A stretch of 64,000 nucleotides of DNA from NCBI GenBank assembly GCA_035546295.1, contig DATKBT010000014.1:1-64000 (forward strand), in the 5' to 3' direction. Positions 33,849 through 42,928 of the stretch are shown piece by piece. The notes beneath the pieces were generated by a model that ran no database searches, was not told the origin of the DNA, and saw nothing but the letters and a program-made list of their open reading frames with translations. The position numbers and the translations under genes are program-made. How positions within the stretch are numbered: position 1 is the first letter of the stretch; each line of letters begins with the position of its first letter. This stretch comes from DATKBT01 sp035546295 (GTDB taxonomy: Bacteria; Acidobacteriota; Thermoanaerobaculia; Multivoradales; Multivoraceae).

Positions 33849-35051
33849 ATGCCCGTACGCGGTATGAGGTTTCGACCGCCGGCGGGGACCCTCCCGGCGG
33901 GCGCGCGCTGGGCACTGGCCCGGGCGTTCTGGCCGTCGGCCGTGCAGCCGCCGGCTGTCGAGGCAGCGTCGGCGATTCTCGGCGTCGAGGCGCTGCGCCT
34001 CGGAGCCCGTATTGCGAGCCGCATTCCGGCGGGGGTTTTGGAGTCCGAGCTCGGACCGGCCGGTGCTTCTCGTCTTCGCGAGAAACGGGCGGCGGCGGCG
34101 GCTCGAACGGCGCTCGTGCGGTGGTCTCTGTTGGAGGCCTTGGCGGTCGCGCGCCGCGCCGAGTTGGCGCCGGTGCTGCTCAAGTTCGCTGCGTTCGAGG
34201 CGCTTGGAGCACTGTCGGAGGCGAGCCGCGGTGCTTCGGATGTCGACCTGCTGCTCGATTCGAGATCGGCTCTCGCTCTGCGTGAAGCGCTGCTCGCCGA
34301 GGGTTGGCGAGCGACCGCCGAGCGCGAGGAGGAGCACCATCTCGCCGCCGTCTCCCGGCCGCCGGGCCTACCGATCGAGATCCACACGAGACTCCCTGGG
34401 ATCCGTGTCGGAACGGCGTCGGTGGACGCCGCGGGGCTCGAGGAGGCCGGGCTGCTCGAGCTCTGCGAAGGCGTGCTGATAGGCGCTCGGGTTCCGAAGC
34501 CGGAGCTCGTCGTCGCCCATCTGCTGGTCCACGGTTTGGCGCAGCACGGTGCCAGCCCGCGGGCGTACCCGATGTTCCAGCCGTTCGCGGACGCCATCGA
34601 TCTGGGGTGGCCGGGCAAGGAGTGGCGAGTCGGCGCGGAGGCGATCGTGGCCTGGGTGGAGCGGAGCGTGAGCCATGCGGAGCTGGAGGCGTCGGCTCGA
34701 CTCTGTGTGCGACTGGCGGAGGGCGATCCTTCGTTGTTCGACGAGAGCGCGTCCGACTCCGCGGAGGCTGCCCTGCTGCATCACTGTGTGTGTGGGATGC
34801 TCGACGAGGGCTATCGGGCATCCCTGCGGCTGCGGGCAGTCGGCATGCCGCTCAGCGACCTGCCCACGTGGCGCGCGGGCCTGCGCGAGGTCCGCCGCGC
34901 TCTGGCGCCTCGGGCGAGCGAGCTGGTCTCGATCTACGGCGGCAGGCCGAGCCGGGGCCGCCTGCTGTGGCTGCGCTTCTACCGTCCTTTCGATCTCGTC
35001 GGGCGAACGGTAGGGACCTTGGTTCGGAAGGCGCAGGTCCGGCGGGGGTGA
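33849..35051 (+). CDS. Nucleotidyltransferase-fold family protein (NTP_transf_5-like)
   Basis: 400 residues. The core SRGASDVDLLLDSRSALALREALL near 126-149 has the Ser-Asp-x-Asp pair of the polymerase-beta nucleotidyltransferase fold, preceded by LAPVLLKFAAFEAL, where Lys replaces the usual KG(A/S) helper. PIEIHTRLPG near 177-186 supplies the third acidic/His position. Such proteins occur repeatedly in exopolysaccharide clusters without a proven reaction. Start ATG 33849 (alternative 33864). It diverges from the helical-repeat gene over 132 bases. Confidence 0.75.
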   Translation: MPVRGMRFRPPAGTLPAGARWALARAFWPSAVQPPAVEAASAILGVEALRLGARIASRIPAGVLESELGPAGASRLREKRAAAAARTALVRWSLLEALAVARRAELAPVLLKFAAFEALGALSEASRGASDVDLLLDSRSALALREALLAEGWRATAEREEEHHLAAVSRPPGLPIEIHTRLPGIRVGTASVDAAGLEEAGLLELCEGVLIGARVPKPELVVAHLLVHGLAQHGASPRAYPMFQPFADAIDLGWPGKEWRVGAEAIVAWVERSVSHAELEASARLCVRLAEGDPSLFDESASDSAEAALLHHCVCGMLDEGYRASLRLRAVGMPLSDLPTWRAGLREVRRALAPRASELVSIYGGRPSRGRLLWLRFYRPFDLVGRTVGTLVRKAQVRRG

Positions 35052-35207
35052 TGCCGCCGATTCGAGCGATACCAGCGGGGGCGGACCGCCTCACGAGAGG
35101 AAGGAGCTCAGCGAGTCGAAGTGTTGGCAAGGCCGAGCCGGTTCGACCGCGTGTGAAGGCGGCTCTGTGGACGGGCGATCCTGCCGAGAGGTCACGTCGA
35201 TGCGCCC

Positions 35208-36215
35208 CTACAGCTTCCTCAACCGCACCCGCTCCACCGAGTGGTCGTGCCCCTTCTCCAGGATCAGATGCGCCCGCTCCCTGGTCGGCTCGATGTTCTC
35301 GACCAGGTTGACCTGGTTGATCTCGCGCCAGATGCGCAGCGCCACCTGCTCGGCCTCGTCGCGCGAGAGCGAAGCGTAGCGGTTGAAGTAGGCGTCGGGG
35401 TCGCGGAAGGCGGTGTGGCGGAAGGTCAGGAAGCGCTCGACGTACCAGCGGCGGATGACCTCGGCGGGGGCGTCGACGTAGATCGAGAAGTCGAAAAGGT
35501 CCGACAGGAAGGTGCGCGAGCTCTTGCTGGGGTCTCGCGAGGCCGTCTGCAGGACGTTGAGGCCTTCCACGATCAGGATGTCCGGCTGGTCGACCTCCCG
35601 GGTCTCGCCGGAGACGATGTCGTAGCTGATGTGGGAGTAGATCGGGTGCCGGACGTGGCGCTCGCCGGACTTGACCTGGAACACGAAGTTGTAGAGCGAG
35701 CGGACGTCGTAGCTCTGCGGGAACCCCTTGCGGTTCATCAGGCCCCGCTCCTCGAGCACCGCGTTCGGGTAGAGGAAGCCGTCGGTGGTCAGCAGGTCGA
35801 CTTTGGGATGGTTCGGCCAGCGGCGCAGAAGGGCCTGCAGGATGCGGGCGGTGGTGCTCTTGCCCACCGCCACCGAGCCTGCGATGCCGATGACGTAGGG
35901 CACCTTCGGCGTCAGGCTGCCCAGGAAGGTCGCGGTGGCGCGGTAGAGGTCCTGGGTGCCGGCGACGTAGAGGTTGAGCAGCCGCGACATCGGCAGGTAG
36001 ATGTCCTCCACCTCGGTCATCGACACGTTCTCGTTGATGCCGCGCAGGCTCTCGAGCTCCGGCTCGGAGAGGGGGAGCGGGGTGTCGGCGCGCAGCTTCG
36101 CCCACTCGGCTCGCTCGAAGGAGGCGTAGGGGGAGCGCGTGACGGCAGCGCGCGACTCGGCGCCGGCCGACGAGCCGGGGGACGGGGAATCCGCGCTGGG
36201 CCGAGGGTGGATCAT
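35208..36215 (-). CDS. coaA: Pantothenate kinase type I
   Basis: 335 residues; bacterial CoaA is about 315, and the extra 20-25 lie at the N-terminus (MIHPRPSADSPSPGSSAGAE), so an internal start is possible. Walker A GSVAVGKS is at 113-120, DGFLYPN near 143-149, with RKGFPQSYD, YSHISYDI and VEGLNVLQ all matching the type I P-loop kinase. It phosphorylates pantothenate with ATP in the cytoplasm, the first step of CoA synthesis, and the type is usually feedback-inhibited by CoA. It is a lone gene between two intergenic regions. Confidence 0.97.
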   Translation of the reverse strand: MIHPRPSADSPSPGSSAGAESRAAVTRSPYASFERAEWAKLRADTPLPLSEPELESLRGINENVSMTEVEDIYLPMSRLLNLYVAGTQDLYRATATFLGSLTPKVPYVIGIAGSVAVGKSTTARILQALLRRWPNHPKVDLLTTDGFLYPNAVLEERGLMNRKGFPQSYDVRSLYNFVFQVKSGERHVRHPIYSHISYDIVSGETREVDQPDILIVEGLNVLQTASRDPSKSSRTFLSDLFDFSIYVDAPAEVIRRWYVERFLTFRHTAFRDPDAYFNRYASLSRDEAEQVALRIWREINQVNLVENIEPTRERAHLILEKGHDHSVERVRLRKL

Positions 36216-36676
36216 TCCGGCCGACCGAAGAGATGGGTTCGCGCCGCCGGACGTGAATCGTCGAACGGAGCGCAGCGGCCTGGGCGCCGGCCTACGGGGA
36301 GGTCGGCCGCGACAGGAGGACGAGGCGGATGGTAGCGGAGGACGCGCCGGCCGGCCGCTCGAAGGAGTGCCAGGGCGGCGGCCTCAGAGGCCGGCGCGAC
36401 AGGAACGGATCCGTGCAGCCACCGGCCGACCAGGAGGTCGGCCGGTGCCGGACATCCAGCCGGATCGTCGGGGGCAGCGACGCTGGTAGCCGAGTGAAGG
36501 GAGGTCTCGGCGCCGGGGTGGGAGGGGGCGCCGTGCGCGAGGAATCCGCAGGCCCGTCGGCCGGAACGCTGCCCGGCCGCTACGGAAGGTGCGGCGAGAC
36601 GTCGTTGCGGTCTGGGGCGGGTCTTGCGCAATGGAGGCGCCGTCGGGCGGGCATCGGGCGGCCGGGGCGGATGCCG
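36216..36676. other. Intergenic region with REP-like palindromes
   Basis: 461 bases between the coaA start and the peroxiredoxin stop. Open frames here have no recognisable sequence and look like GC-rich shadows. It contains one perfect palindrome (36422-36445), a degenerate second copy near 36297-36340, and the direct repeat gcgacagga at 36309-36317 and 36396-36404. The coaA promoter probably lies near its left end; no hexamers are clear. Confidence 0.6.
36422..36445. repeat. REP-like palindrome, perfect 10-bp stem
   Basis: Arms ccggccgacc (36422-36431) and ggtcggccgg (36436-36445) around loop agga. The same core recurs at 44744-44765 and 55844-55865. Confidence 0.75.
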
Positions 36677-37159
36677 CTACAGCTCCTGGAGCACGGCGTC
36701 GGCGCTGCTGACGCCGACGTCGCGGCCCTCCTCGACGCCCAGGTAGGTGATTCTGCCGTCGTCGGCGATCAGCGCGTAGCGGCGGGAGCGGGGGCCCATC
36801 CCAAACCCCGACGCGTCGAGCACCAGGCCCATCGCCTCGGCGAACTCCGCGTTGCCGTCGGAGAGCAGGACGATGTCGTCCGGGATCGATCGCGATTTGC
36901 CCCAGGCCGACATCACGAACGGATCGTTGACGGCGATGCAGGCGACGGTGTCGACGCCCTTCGACTTGATCTCGCCGACCTTGTCGACGAAGCCGGGGAG
37001 GTGGACGTCGGAGCAGGTGGGGGTGAAGGCGCCGGGCACCGCGAACAGGACGACCTTGTTGCCGGCGAACAGTTCCTTGGTGGAGACGTCTTCGATGCCG
37101 TTGGAGGTCAAGCGTTTGAAGGTGGACTCTGGAATCGTGTCTCCGACTTGACTGGCCAT
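36677..37159 (-). CDS. Peroxiredoxin, Prx5 subfamily
   Basis: 160 residues, full length for the family. VPGAFTPTCSDVHLPGF carries the peroxidatic Cys49 with the Pro and Thr of PxxxTxxC; a second Cys is at 74 (VACIAVNDP). WGKSRSIPDDIVLLSDGNAEFAEAMGL and GMGPRSRRYALI match Prx5-type thiol peroxidases, which reduce hydrogen peroxide or alkyl hydroperoxides using glutathione, glutaredoxin or thioredoxin. Cytoplasmic: no signal peptide. It diverges from the GT39-like gene across 164 bases. Confidence 0.95.
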   Translation of the reverse strand: MASQVGDTIPESTFKRLTSNGIEDVSTKELFAGNKVVLFAVPGAFTPTCSDVHLPGFVDKVGEIKSKGVDTVACIAVNDPFVMSAWGKSRSIPDDIVLLSDGNAEFAEAMGLVLDASGFGMGPRSRRYALIADDGRITYLGVEEGRDVGVSSADAVLQEL

Positions 37160-37323
37160 GATTTTGCGTGTCTCCCTGGGCTCGATCGGGTGTTCCGCCG
37201 CCGACCCGATCGCGACAGCTCGCCGGTCCGGGCGGCCGGGGCGAGCACAGTATCAGGGGCCGAGCCGTCCGGTTTCTCGTCGCGTGCACGCTCGAGGCTC
37301 GGGGCGGCGGCTACACTGCGCCG

Positions 37324-39219
37324 GTGTCTGCACCCTCGAGATCGGAGGCGCGGGCCCGACGCTCGCCGGCGGCGTGGGCGGCGCTGGCTCTCCTGCTGGC
37401 TGCGCTCCTGATCGGAGCGCTGTCGTTCGATCCTAGGCGCTGGCCGTCGGTGGTCGGAGACGAGGCGACCTACCTGATGGCGGCGCAGAGCCTGGCGTGG
37501 GACGGCGACCTGAAGTACTCCCTGGCGGATCTGGAGCGCTTCCGGCGGCTCCTGGAGCGCGAGCCGGACGGACTGATCCTGCAGCGCCGCGAGCTCGACG
37601 CCGGCGCCGGTGGCGAGATCCTGCGCTACGCCAAACCGGTGTTCTATCCGCTGGCGATCGCTCCCTTCGTCCGGGTGCTGCCGCGGCGCGGAGCGGCGGC
37701 CGCCAACGCGGTGATCCTGATCCTTGCCTCCGTCTGTACGGCACTCGCGCTCGAGCACCGGGTGGGTCGGGTGGCGCCGCTCTGGGTGGCCTGCCTGGTC
37801 TTCGCCTCCGTGACGTTCGCCCATGTCTTCTGGGCGCACGCGGACCTGATGCTGATGTCGCTGCTCGCCGTCTCGCTGTCGCTGGTCGAGCTGGTGCGCG
37901 CTCGATCGAAGGGGCGAAGACGGGATGCCGCAGGCCCGGCGCTGGTGCGCGAACGGTCGGCGAGGCGATCGTCGAATCTCGCCGCGCCTCGACGATCGAG
38001 GATCTTCACAACGCTGGGGTCCGGCTGGAGGAGGTTCGCTCGCGGGGAGGGTGCGCTGGTGGTGGCGGGAGCCCTGGCCGGCGTGGTCTCGATCAGCCGC
38101 CCGGTCTACCTGGTGGTGGCGCTCCCGCTGCTGGTCGCAGCGGGCTCGCGAGCCAGGATGCTGCGTGTGGCGCTCGGGCTCGGCGTCGTCCTCGCGGTCT
38201 CGCTGCTCGGAAACCTGGTCGTGCGCGGCACCTGGTCGAGCTACTCGGGGGAGCGGCACGGCTACTACGCCTACACCGGGTTTCCGCTCGAAGCGGGAGC
38301 CGACGACCCGGCGGGCGTCGAGGGGGCGGCGCGCCCCTCGGCATCCTGGACCGAACGCCTGGTGCCGTTCGGCTTCGACCTGCGGGTGTCGGCCTGGAAT
38401 CTCCTCTACCTCCTGGCCGGACGTCACGTCGGTCTGCTGCCGTACTTCCTGCCCCTCGTCCTCGGCTTGGTGGCGTGGCGCTCGAGCGCGAGCTCGTGGG
38501 CGCTGCTCGGCGCGTTCGCGGCGGTCGCCGTGGCCTTCCTGATCCTGCGCCCCTACAACTTCTGGGGGGGCGGCGGGGCGCTCGCCAATCGCTACCTGCT
38601 GCCGGTCTATCCGTGCCTGTGGTTCCTGGCCTGGCGGCGCCGGCGCGCGCTGCCGGTGGTCGTGGTCGCGGTGCTGGCGGCGCCCTTCCTGTGGCCGACC
38701 TGGACCTCGCCGCGCAGTTTCTTCCGGGGCGAGGACGGGGACTATCGTCACGTGTCGACGGTGGCGCGCCACCTGCTGCCCTACGAGACGACCCAGAACC
38801 AGCTCAAACCGTCGGGGCACGACGATTTCGTGCATCGTGCGATCGACGAGACCGAGGGCGGCGCGCACGGCGGCGGGCTGTGGGTGAAGTCGCTCTCGCC
38901 CGGCTTGCGGGGAGTGGGCGCCGAGCGGATCGAGCTGACCGTGGGCGCGGCGGAGGCCGGCTTGCTGGTCGGCAGCCCCCGACCGATCGCGGGGCTCGAG
39001 CTCCTGATCGGCGAGGACGCTGCGGACGGATCGAGCCTGCCGGTGGAGCTGGGATGGCGCCGAGCGCACCCGATGTGGTGGACGAAGGAGGCCTACTTCC
39101 TCTATCCGGTCGACGTCGATGCGGCATTGCTGCACTCGCCGCTCAGCTACGCGCCCGGCCAGACGGTCTCGTTCCGGTTCGGCGTGGTGGGAACGACTCC
39201 CGAGGCGAACCCTCCGTAG
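37324..39219 (+). CDS. GT39/ArnT-like polytopic glycosyltransferase (GT-C fold)
   Basis: 631 residues from the GTG at 37324. First helix AAWALALLLAALLIGALSF, then the periplasmic loop VVGDEATYLMAAQSLAWDGDLKY near 42-64, in which Asp-Glu marks the GT-C catalytic acid region, and ELDAGAGGEILRYAKPVFYPLAI. About ten more hydrophobic helices follow, then a soluble C-terminal domain (about 500-631). Such enzymes transfer a sugar from polyprenyl-phosphate to lipid or protein in the periplasm. The acceptor is unknown. The stop TAG (39217-39219) lies within the first bases of a REP-like element. Confidence 0.75.
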   Translation: MSAPSRSEARARRSPAAWAALALLLAALLIGALSFDPRRWPSVVGDEATYLMAAQSLAWDGDLKYSLADLERFRRLLEREPDGLILQRRELDAGAGGEILRYAKPVFYPLAIAPFVRVLPRRGAAAANAVILILASVCTALALEHRVGRVAPLWVACLVFASVTFAHVFWAHADLMLMSLLAVSLSLVELVRARSKGRRRDAAGPALVRERSARRSSNLAAPRRSRIFTTLGSGWRRFARGEGALVVAGALAGVVSISRPVYLVVALPLLVAAGSRARMLRVALGLGVVLAVSLLGNLVVRGTWSSYSGERHGYYAYTGFPLEAGADDPAGVEGAARPSASWTERLVPFGFDLRVSAWNLLYLLAGRHVGLLPYFLPLVLGLVAWRSSASSWALLGAFAAVAVAFLILRPYNFWGGGGALANRYLLPVYPCLWFLAWRRRRALPVVVVAVLAAPFLWPTWTSPRSFFRGEDGDYRHVSTVARHLLPYETTQNQLKPSGHDDFVHRAIDETEGGAHGGGLWVKSLSPGLRGVGAERIELTVGAAEAGLLVGSPRPIAGLELLIGEDAADGSSLPVELGWRRAHPMWWTKEAYFLYPVDVDAALLHSPLSYAPGQTVSFRFGVVGTTPEANPP

Positions 39220-39257
39220 GGGCCGTTTCCCGGCCGCCGTCCGGTCGGCCGATGGAG
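39211..39257. repeat. Degenerate REP-like element overlapping a stop codon
   Basis: cctccgtag, shared with the copy at 55834-55842, is followed by ggggccg, cggccg and ggtcggccgat. The leading CCTCCGTAG contains the TAG stop of the GT39-like gene. Stem pairing is only partial. Confidence 0.55.
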
Positions 39258-39441
39258 ACGATGGGGAGTCGTCGTCGGTGATGGATCCGTGAACGAGATG
39301 TCCGTGCGCTCTCTCGCCCGCCGGCGCGGTCCGGCTTCGTGACGGTGGCGCGGCGTCGTGCGGACCCTGAGCCCCAACGTGGCGGGACCCGCGATGCGAC
39401 CGGCCCGTCTCGCTCGGCGTTCTTCCGCTAGGCTGCGCGCC

Positions 39442-40455
39442 ATGTCCCGCATCCTGGTCACCGGCGGAGCCGGTTACATCGGCTCTCACACCTGCGTCGA
39501 GCTGCTCGACGCAGGGCACGACGTGGTGGTCGTCGACAACCTGGCGAACAGCTCGATGGTGGCGATCGAACGGGTACAGGAGCTGGCGGGGAGGTCGCTC
39601 GAGCTCGAGCAGGTCGACATCTGCAACGAGGCGGAGCTCGACCGGATCCTGTCGCGCTCGCCCTGCGACGCCGTCGTCCACTTCGCCGGGCTCAAGGCGG
39701 TCGGCGAGTCGACCGAGATCCCGCTCGAGTACTACCGCAACAACGTGGGCGGGACGGTCGCGCTGCTGAGCGCGATGCGCCGCGCCGGTCTGCGGCGCAT
39801 CGTCTTCTCGTCCTCGTGCACGGTCTACGGTGCGCCGCGCGAGCTCCCGGTCACCGAGGAGGCGCCGCTCGGCGCCCACAACCCCTACGGGCGCACCAAG
39901 CTGATCATCGAGGACATGCTGCGCGACGTCGCGGCGTCGGAGCCGGGCTGGCGGGCGCTGCTGCTGCGCTACTTCAATCCGATCGGCGCACACGCGAGCG
40001 GCCGGATCGGCGAGGACCCGCAGGGCATCCCCAACAACCTGATGCCCTTCCTGATGCAGGTCGCGGTCGGGCAGCGGGAGGTCCTGCGGGTCTTCGGCGA
40101 CGACTACGACACGCGCGACGGCACGTGCATCCGGGACTACATCCACGTCGTCGATCTCGCCCTCGGTCACCTCGCGGCGCTCGATACGCTCGATCGGATC
40201 GAGGGCGCCGTGCCCTACAACCTGGGGACGGGGCACGGCAGCACGGTCCTCGAGGTCATCGAGGCGGCGTCGAAGGCGGTCGGCAGGCCGGTGCCCTACG
40301 AGGTGGTCGGACGCCGTCCCGGCGATGCGCCGGCGGTGTGGGCCGATCCGTCGCGAGCCGAGCGCGACCTCGGCTGGGTCGCGCAGCGCGGTCTCGACGA
40401 GATGTGCGCCGATGCCTGGCGGTGGCAGAGCCAGAACCCTCGGGGGTATCGATAG
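39442..40455 (+). CDS. galE: UDP-glucose 4-epimerase
   Basis: 337 residues, matching E. coli GalE (338). NAD loop VTGGAGYIGSH near 6-16, VVDNLANS near 31-38, catalytic SSSCTVYG at 123-130 (Thr/Ser position) and Y149-x3-K153 in NPYGRTK. YFNPIGAH, DYDTRDGTCIRDYIHV and NLGTGHGSTVLEVI are GalE-specific blocks. It interconverts UDP-glucose and UDP-galactose in the cytoplasm and would supply UDP-Gal for the glycan locus. Start ATG 39442 gives residue 1 two positions before the first strand; the frame is open to 39358. Confidence 0.97.
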   Translation: MSRILVTGGAGYIGSHTCVELLDAGHDVVVVDNLANSSMVAIERVQELAGRSLELEQVDICNEAELDRILSRSPCDAVVHFAGLKAVGESTEIPLEYYRNNVGGTVALLSAMRRAGLRRIVFSSSCTVYGAPRELPVTEEAPLGAHNPYGRTKLIIEDMLRDVAASEPGWRALLLRYFNPIGAHASGRIGEDPQGIPNNLMPFLMQVAVGQREVLRVFGDDYDTRDGTCIRDYIHVVDLALGHLAALDTLDRIEGAVPYNLGTGHGSTVLEVIEAASKAVGRPVPYEVVGRRPGDAPAVWADPSRAERDLGWVAQRGLDEMCADAWRWQSQNPRGYR

Positions 40456-40683
40456 TCCGTTGCGCTCGCGGTGTCGTCGAGTCAGCGGACGCGAGGCCGC
40501 CAGAGGCTCGCCCTCTTCGGGTTTGGGGGGAGAAAGAGGGTCGAACGGTTTCCTGGGTCCAGCGGGGAGCTGGAGCGCCCAGAAGAGGACAGGGCGGCCG
40601 GCTGGTGGCGGAGCTTCGGATCTGCCGACGACCGGGAGGGTCGCGAGTCGGCGCGATCCGCTCCTCCCGAGCGGCCGTGAGCC

Positions 40684-40729
40684 GAGATGGGTACCTGTCC
40701 CCGAACCGGAGATAGGTACCTGTCCCCGA
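40684..40729. repeat. Pair of 21-bp direct repeats with a GGTACC core
   Basis: gagatgggtacctgtccccga (40684-40704) and gagataggtacctgtccccga (40709-40729) differ at one base. They lie between the galE and radical SAM stops, in a 283-base convergent gap with no other feature I can identify. Confidence 0.8.
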
Positions 40730-40738
40730 TCTCGAGGA

Positions 40739-42928
40739 TCACCCCAGCAGCGAGAGTTGCTTCTCGCCGCCGCGCCGGAACGCCGCCACCGAGAGTCCCG
40801 CGCCTCGTTCGGCCAGGCCGAGCCGCCGGCGATGCAGCTCGAAGAGCGCTGCGATCTGCTCGGCGTAGGCGCCGGTACCGCGCTGGCGCCGGAAGAACTC
40901 GGCGCGGTAGAGGGCGCCGTCGCGGGCCTCGCGCAGGCGGCCGAGCACCTTGTCCCGCCGCTCGGGATAGTGACGCTGCAGCCAGTCGTCGAACAGCTCC
41001 TTGACGCCGTGCGGTAGACGCAGCAGCACCCAGCCCGCGTTGACCGCTCCTGCGGCCTTTGCGGCTTCGAGGATGTGCGGGATCTCGTGGTCGTTGAGCG
41101 CCGGGATCACCGGCGCCACCAGCACGCCGCAGGGCACGCCGGCGGCGCGCATCTCTGCGATCGCCCGCAGCCGGTTGGGCGGCGACGAGGTGCGCGGCTC
41201 CATGCGGCGGGCGAGCTCGACGTCGAGCGTGGTCACCGAGAGCATCACGTGAGCCGCGTCGTGCCGTGCGAGCTCCCCCAGCAGGTCGGCGTCGCGCGCC
41301 ACCAGGCGGTTCTTGGTCACGATCACCACCGGGTTGCGCTTCTCGGCCAGCACCTCGAGACAGCCGCGCGTGATGCGCAGCCGGCGCTCCAGCGGCTGGT
41401 ACGGGTCGGTGACACCCGAAAGCGCGATCACCCGCGGTCGATACCGCGGCGACTCCAGCTCGCGCCGCAGCAGCGCGGGCGCGCCCTCCTTGACCAGGAT
41501 CTTGGTCTCGAAGTCGAGACCGGCCGAGAAGCCGAGGTACTCGTGGGTGGGGCGGGCATAGCAATTGTGGCTGACGACCCCGTTGGCGATGAAATCGCCA
41601 GTGCCGGTCGTGATGTCGAAGAGCTGCAAGCTCCTCTGCAGGGGCTCGATCTCTGCGACTCGCAGTCTCGCTGAGCTCCTCAAGGCAAGCTCGGCGATGT
41701 CTCGCTTTCGGGAGATGGCGTTGCCGACCTGATGAAAGAACCGCAGAACCTCGACGAGCCCCCCGAGGAGCCGCAAGGCCGCGACCGGCGCGCGCGCTCG
41801 CTTCGGGCGAAGACCGTCAGGGGATCCACGGTCTTCGGCCCAGCGGAAACCGAGGCCGCGTAACGCATCGCAGACGGCGTCGACGATCGCCTGGTCGGTG
41901 CCGCGCGCACACGCGTGCGTGATCCTCAGGACGCCCTCGCTGTACGAGCCCTGGGCGTCGAAGATCCCCGCGAGAAAGCCGCGTTGCCACGAGTGAGCCG
42001 GATGGCTCGGCCACTCGACGAGCGTCCGGATCGCATCGACGTTGGATCGGGAGCTCCTCCGTATCGCCTGGATCGCTTGCTTCGTTCCAGGCTCGCGCTG
42101 AAGCTCGAAGCTCCCAACTTCGATTCCCGCGCCCCTCGAGTACGCGGCAGCACGATCGAGTGCCTCGGTGTCGACCAGGGCAAGTCCGAGCTGGTGTTGA
42201 CCGCCGTGCGCCCGGTGGGGCCGGTGGCATCCATGGCTGGGCAGGTGTCCATCGCCGCGGATGAGACCGGTGAGGTAACCGCGTCGGTACTCGGGATCGT
42301 TGGGATCCGGGCCTCGATCGAAGCGGCCCGTGCCCATCATCCGGTCGTTGGTCGTGAGGTGCGGCCGCTGCCCACCTGAGGTGTTGCGGGCGACGAACTT
42401 CCAGCCGCGCTCTGTCAGGAATCGGTGATTCTCGGCGGCGATCAGCTCGGTGCCGTCCTCGAGAGCCAGCCGATAGGCTGGCTTGCGGACCTGCCAGTGA
42501 TCGAGGACTCTCGTTGTGACGTAGCGACGGGAGAAGCCGCGCCGCTCGGTACCGTAGATCTCGTCGCCGGTTCGCAGGTCAGCCAGATCACGCGTGCGGC
42601 CGTCGGCCAGCAGGATCGGCGTGTCGCCGCCGAGGCAGTAGACGCATCCATGCTCGCATCCGCGATACGGGTTGATCGAGGTGTCGAATCCGAGGTCCGG
42701 GCTGTCGTTGCGGGCGAGGATGGTGCGGGTGCCGTCGCGCAGGATCTCGGTCGCGACGGACGGCCGCTCGCCTTCCACGCGCTCGGCGAGCTCGTCGTCG
42801 AGGGTGTCGAGGTCGAGCTCTGAATCGAGGCGCTCGAACCGGTTGCGCGGGCTGCCGGCTGCGCCCCGGCCGCGCGGAGCGGGGGGCAGGCTTTCGGGTC
42901 CTCGCCGACGGCGGCTCATCGGGGGCAT
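40739..42928 (-). CDS. Radical SAM protein, Rv2578c/SplB-like family, interrupted by an intein
   Basis: 729 residues as coded, 371 after removal of the intein. The N-extein ends NPYRGCEHGCVY with cluster cysteines C91 and C95; the third cysteine of CxxxCxxC is the first residue after the intein (CYARPTHEYLGFSAGLDFE). The C-extein has VIALSGVTDPYQPLERRLRITRGCLEVL, VIVTKNRLVARD and SVTTLDVELARRMEP, as in the Rv2578c family of radical SAM proteins related to spore photoproduct lyase-like repair enzymes. The exact reaction is unknown. The protein cannot bind its 4Fe-4S cluster until splicing occurs. Start ATG 42928, or 42919. Confidence 0.93.
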   Translation of the reverse strand: MPPMSRRRRGPESLPPAPRGRGAAGSPRNRFERLDSELDLDTLDDELAERVEGERPSVATEILRDGTRTILARNDSPDLGFDTSINPYRGCEHGCVYCLGGDTPILLADGRTRDLADLRTGDEIYGTERRGFSRRYVTTRVLDHWQVRKPAYRLALEDGTELIAAENHRFLTERGWKFVARNTSGGQRPHLTTNDRMMGTGRFDRGPDPNDPEYRRGYLTGLIRGDGHLPSHGCHRPHRAHGGQHQLGLALVDTEALDRAAAYSRGAGIEVGSFELQREPGTKQAIQAIRRSSRSNVDAIRTLVEWPSHPAHSWQRGFLAGIFDAQGSYSEGVLRITHACARGTDQAIVDAVCDALRGLGFRWAEDRGSPDGLRPKRARAPVAALRLLGGLVEVLRFFHQVGNAISRKRDIAELALRSSARLRVAEIEPLQRSLQLFDITTGTGDFIANGVVSHNCYARPTHEYLGFSAGLDFETKILVKEGAPALLRRELESPRYRPRVIALSGVTDPYQPLERRLRITRGCLEVLAEKRNPVVIVTKNRLVARDADLLGELARHDAAHVMLSVTTLDVELARRMEPRTSSPPNRLRAIAEMRAAGVPCGVLVAPVIPALNDHEIPHILEAAKAAGAVNAGWVLLRLPHGVKELFDDWLQRHYPERRDKVLGRLREARDGALYRAEFFRRQRGTGAYAEQIAALFELHRRRLGLAERGAGLSVAAFRRGGEKQLSLLG
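41564..42637 (-). other. Intein with LAGLIDADG homing endonuclease
   Basis: 358 residues from Cys98 of the host protein (CLGGDTPILLADGRTRDLADL, block A) to Asn (FIANGVVSHN, block G), followed by Cys+1. Block B reads AENHRFLTERGWK, with Ala at the usual Thr but the His kept; block F is LFDITTGTGDFIANG. Two dodecapeptides, GYLTGLIRGDGHL and GFLAGIFDAQGSY, mark a LAGLIDADG endonuclease; the second has Gln where the first has Asp, and both keep one acidic residue, so activity is possible. Cys1, Asn and Cys+1 are all present, so splicing should work. Base composition is somewhat lower in GC than the exteins. Confidence 0.93.

Noticed and set aside
34852..36105. 417-residue ORF antisense or out of frame to coaA
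   Set aside because: The coaA frame has Walker A and all family motifs; this one does not.
37108..40236. 1042-residue minus-strand ORF across the GT39-like and galE genes
   Set aside because: Composition (Arg, Asp, His-rich) is typical of an antisense shadow; both plus-strand genes have clear motifs.
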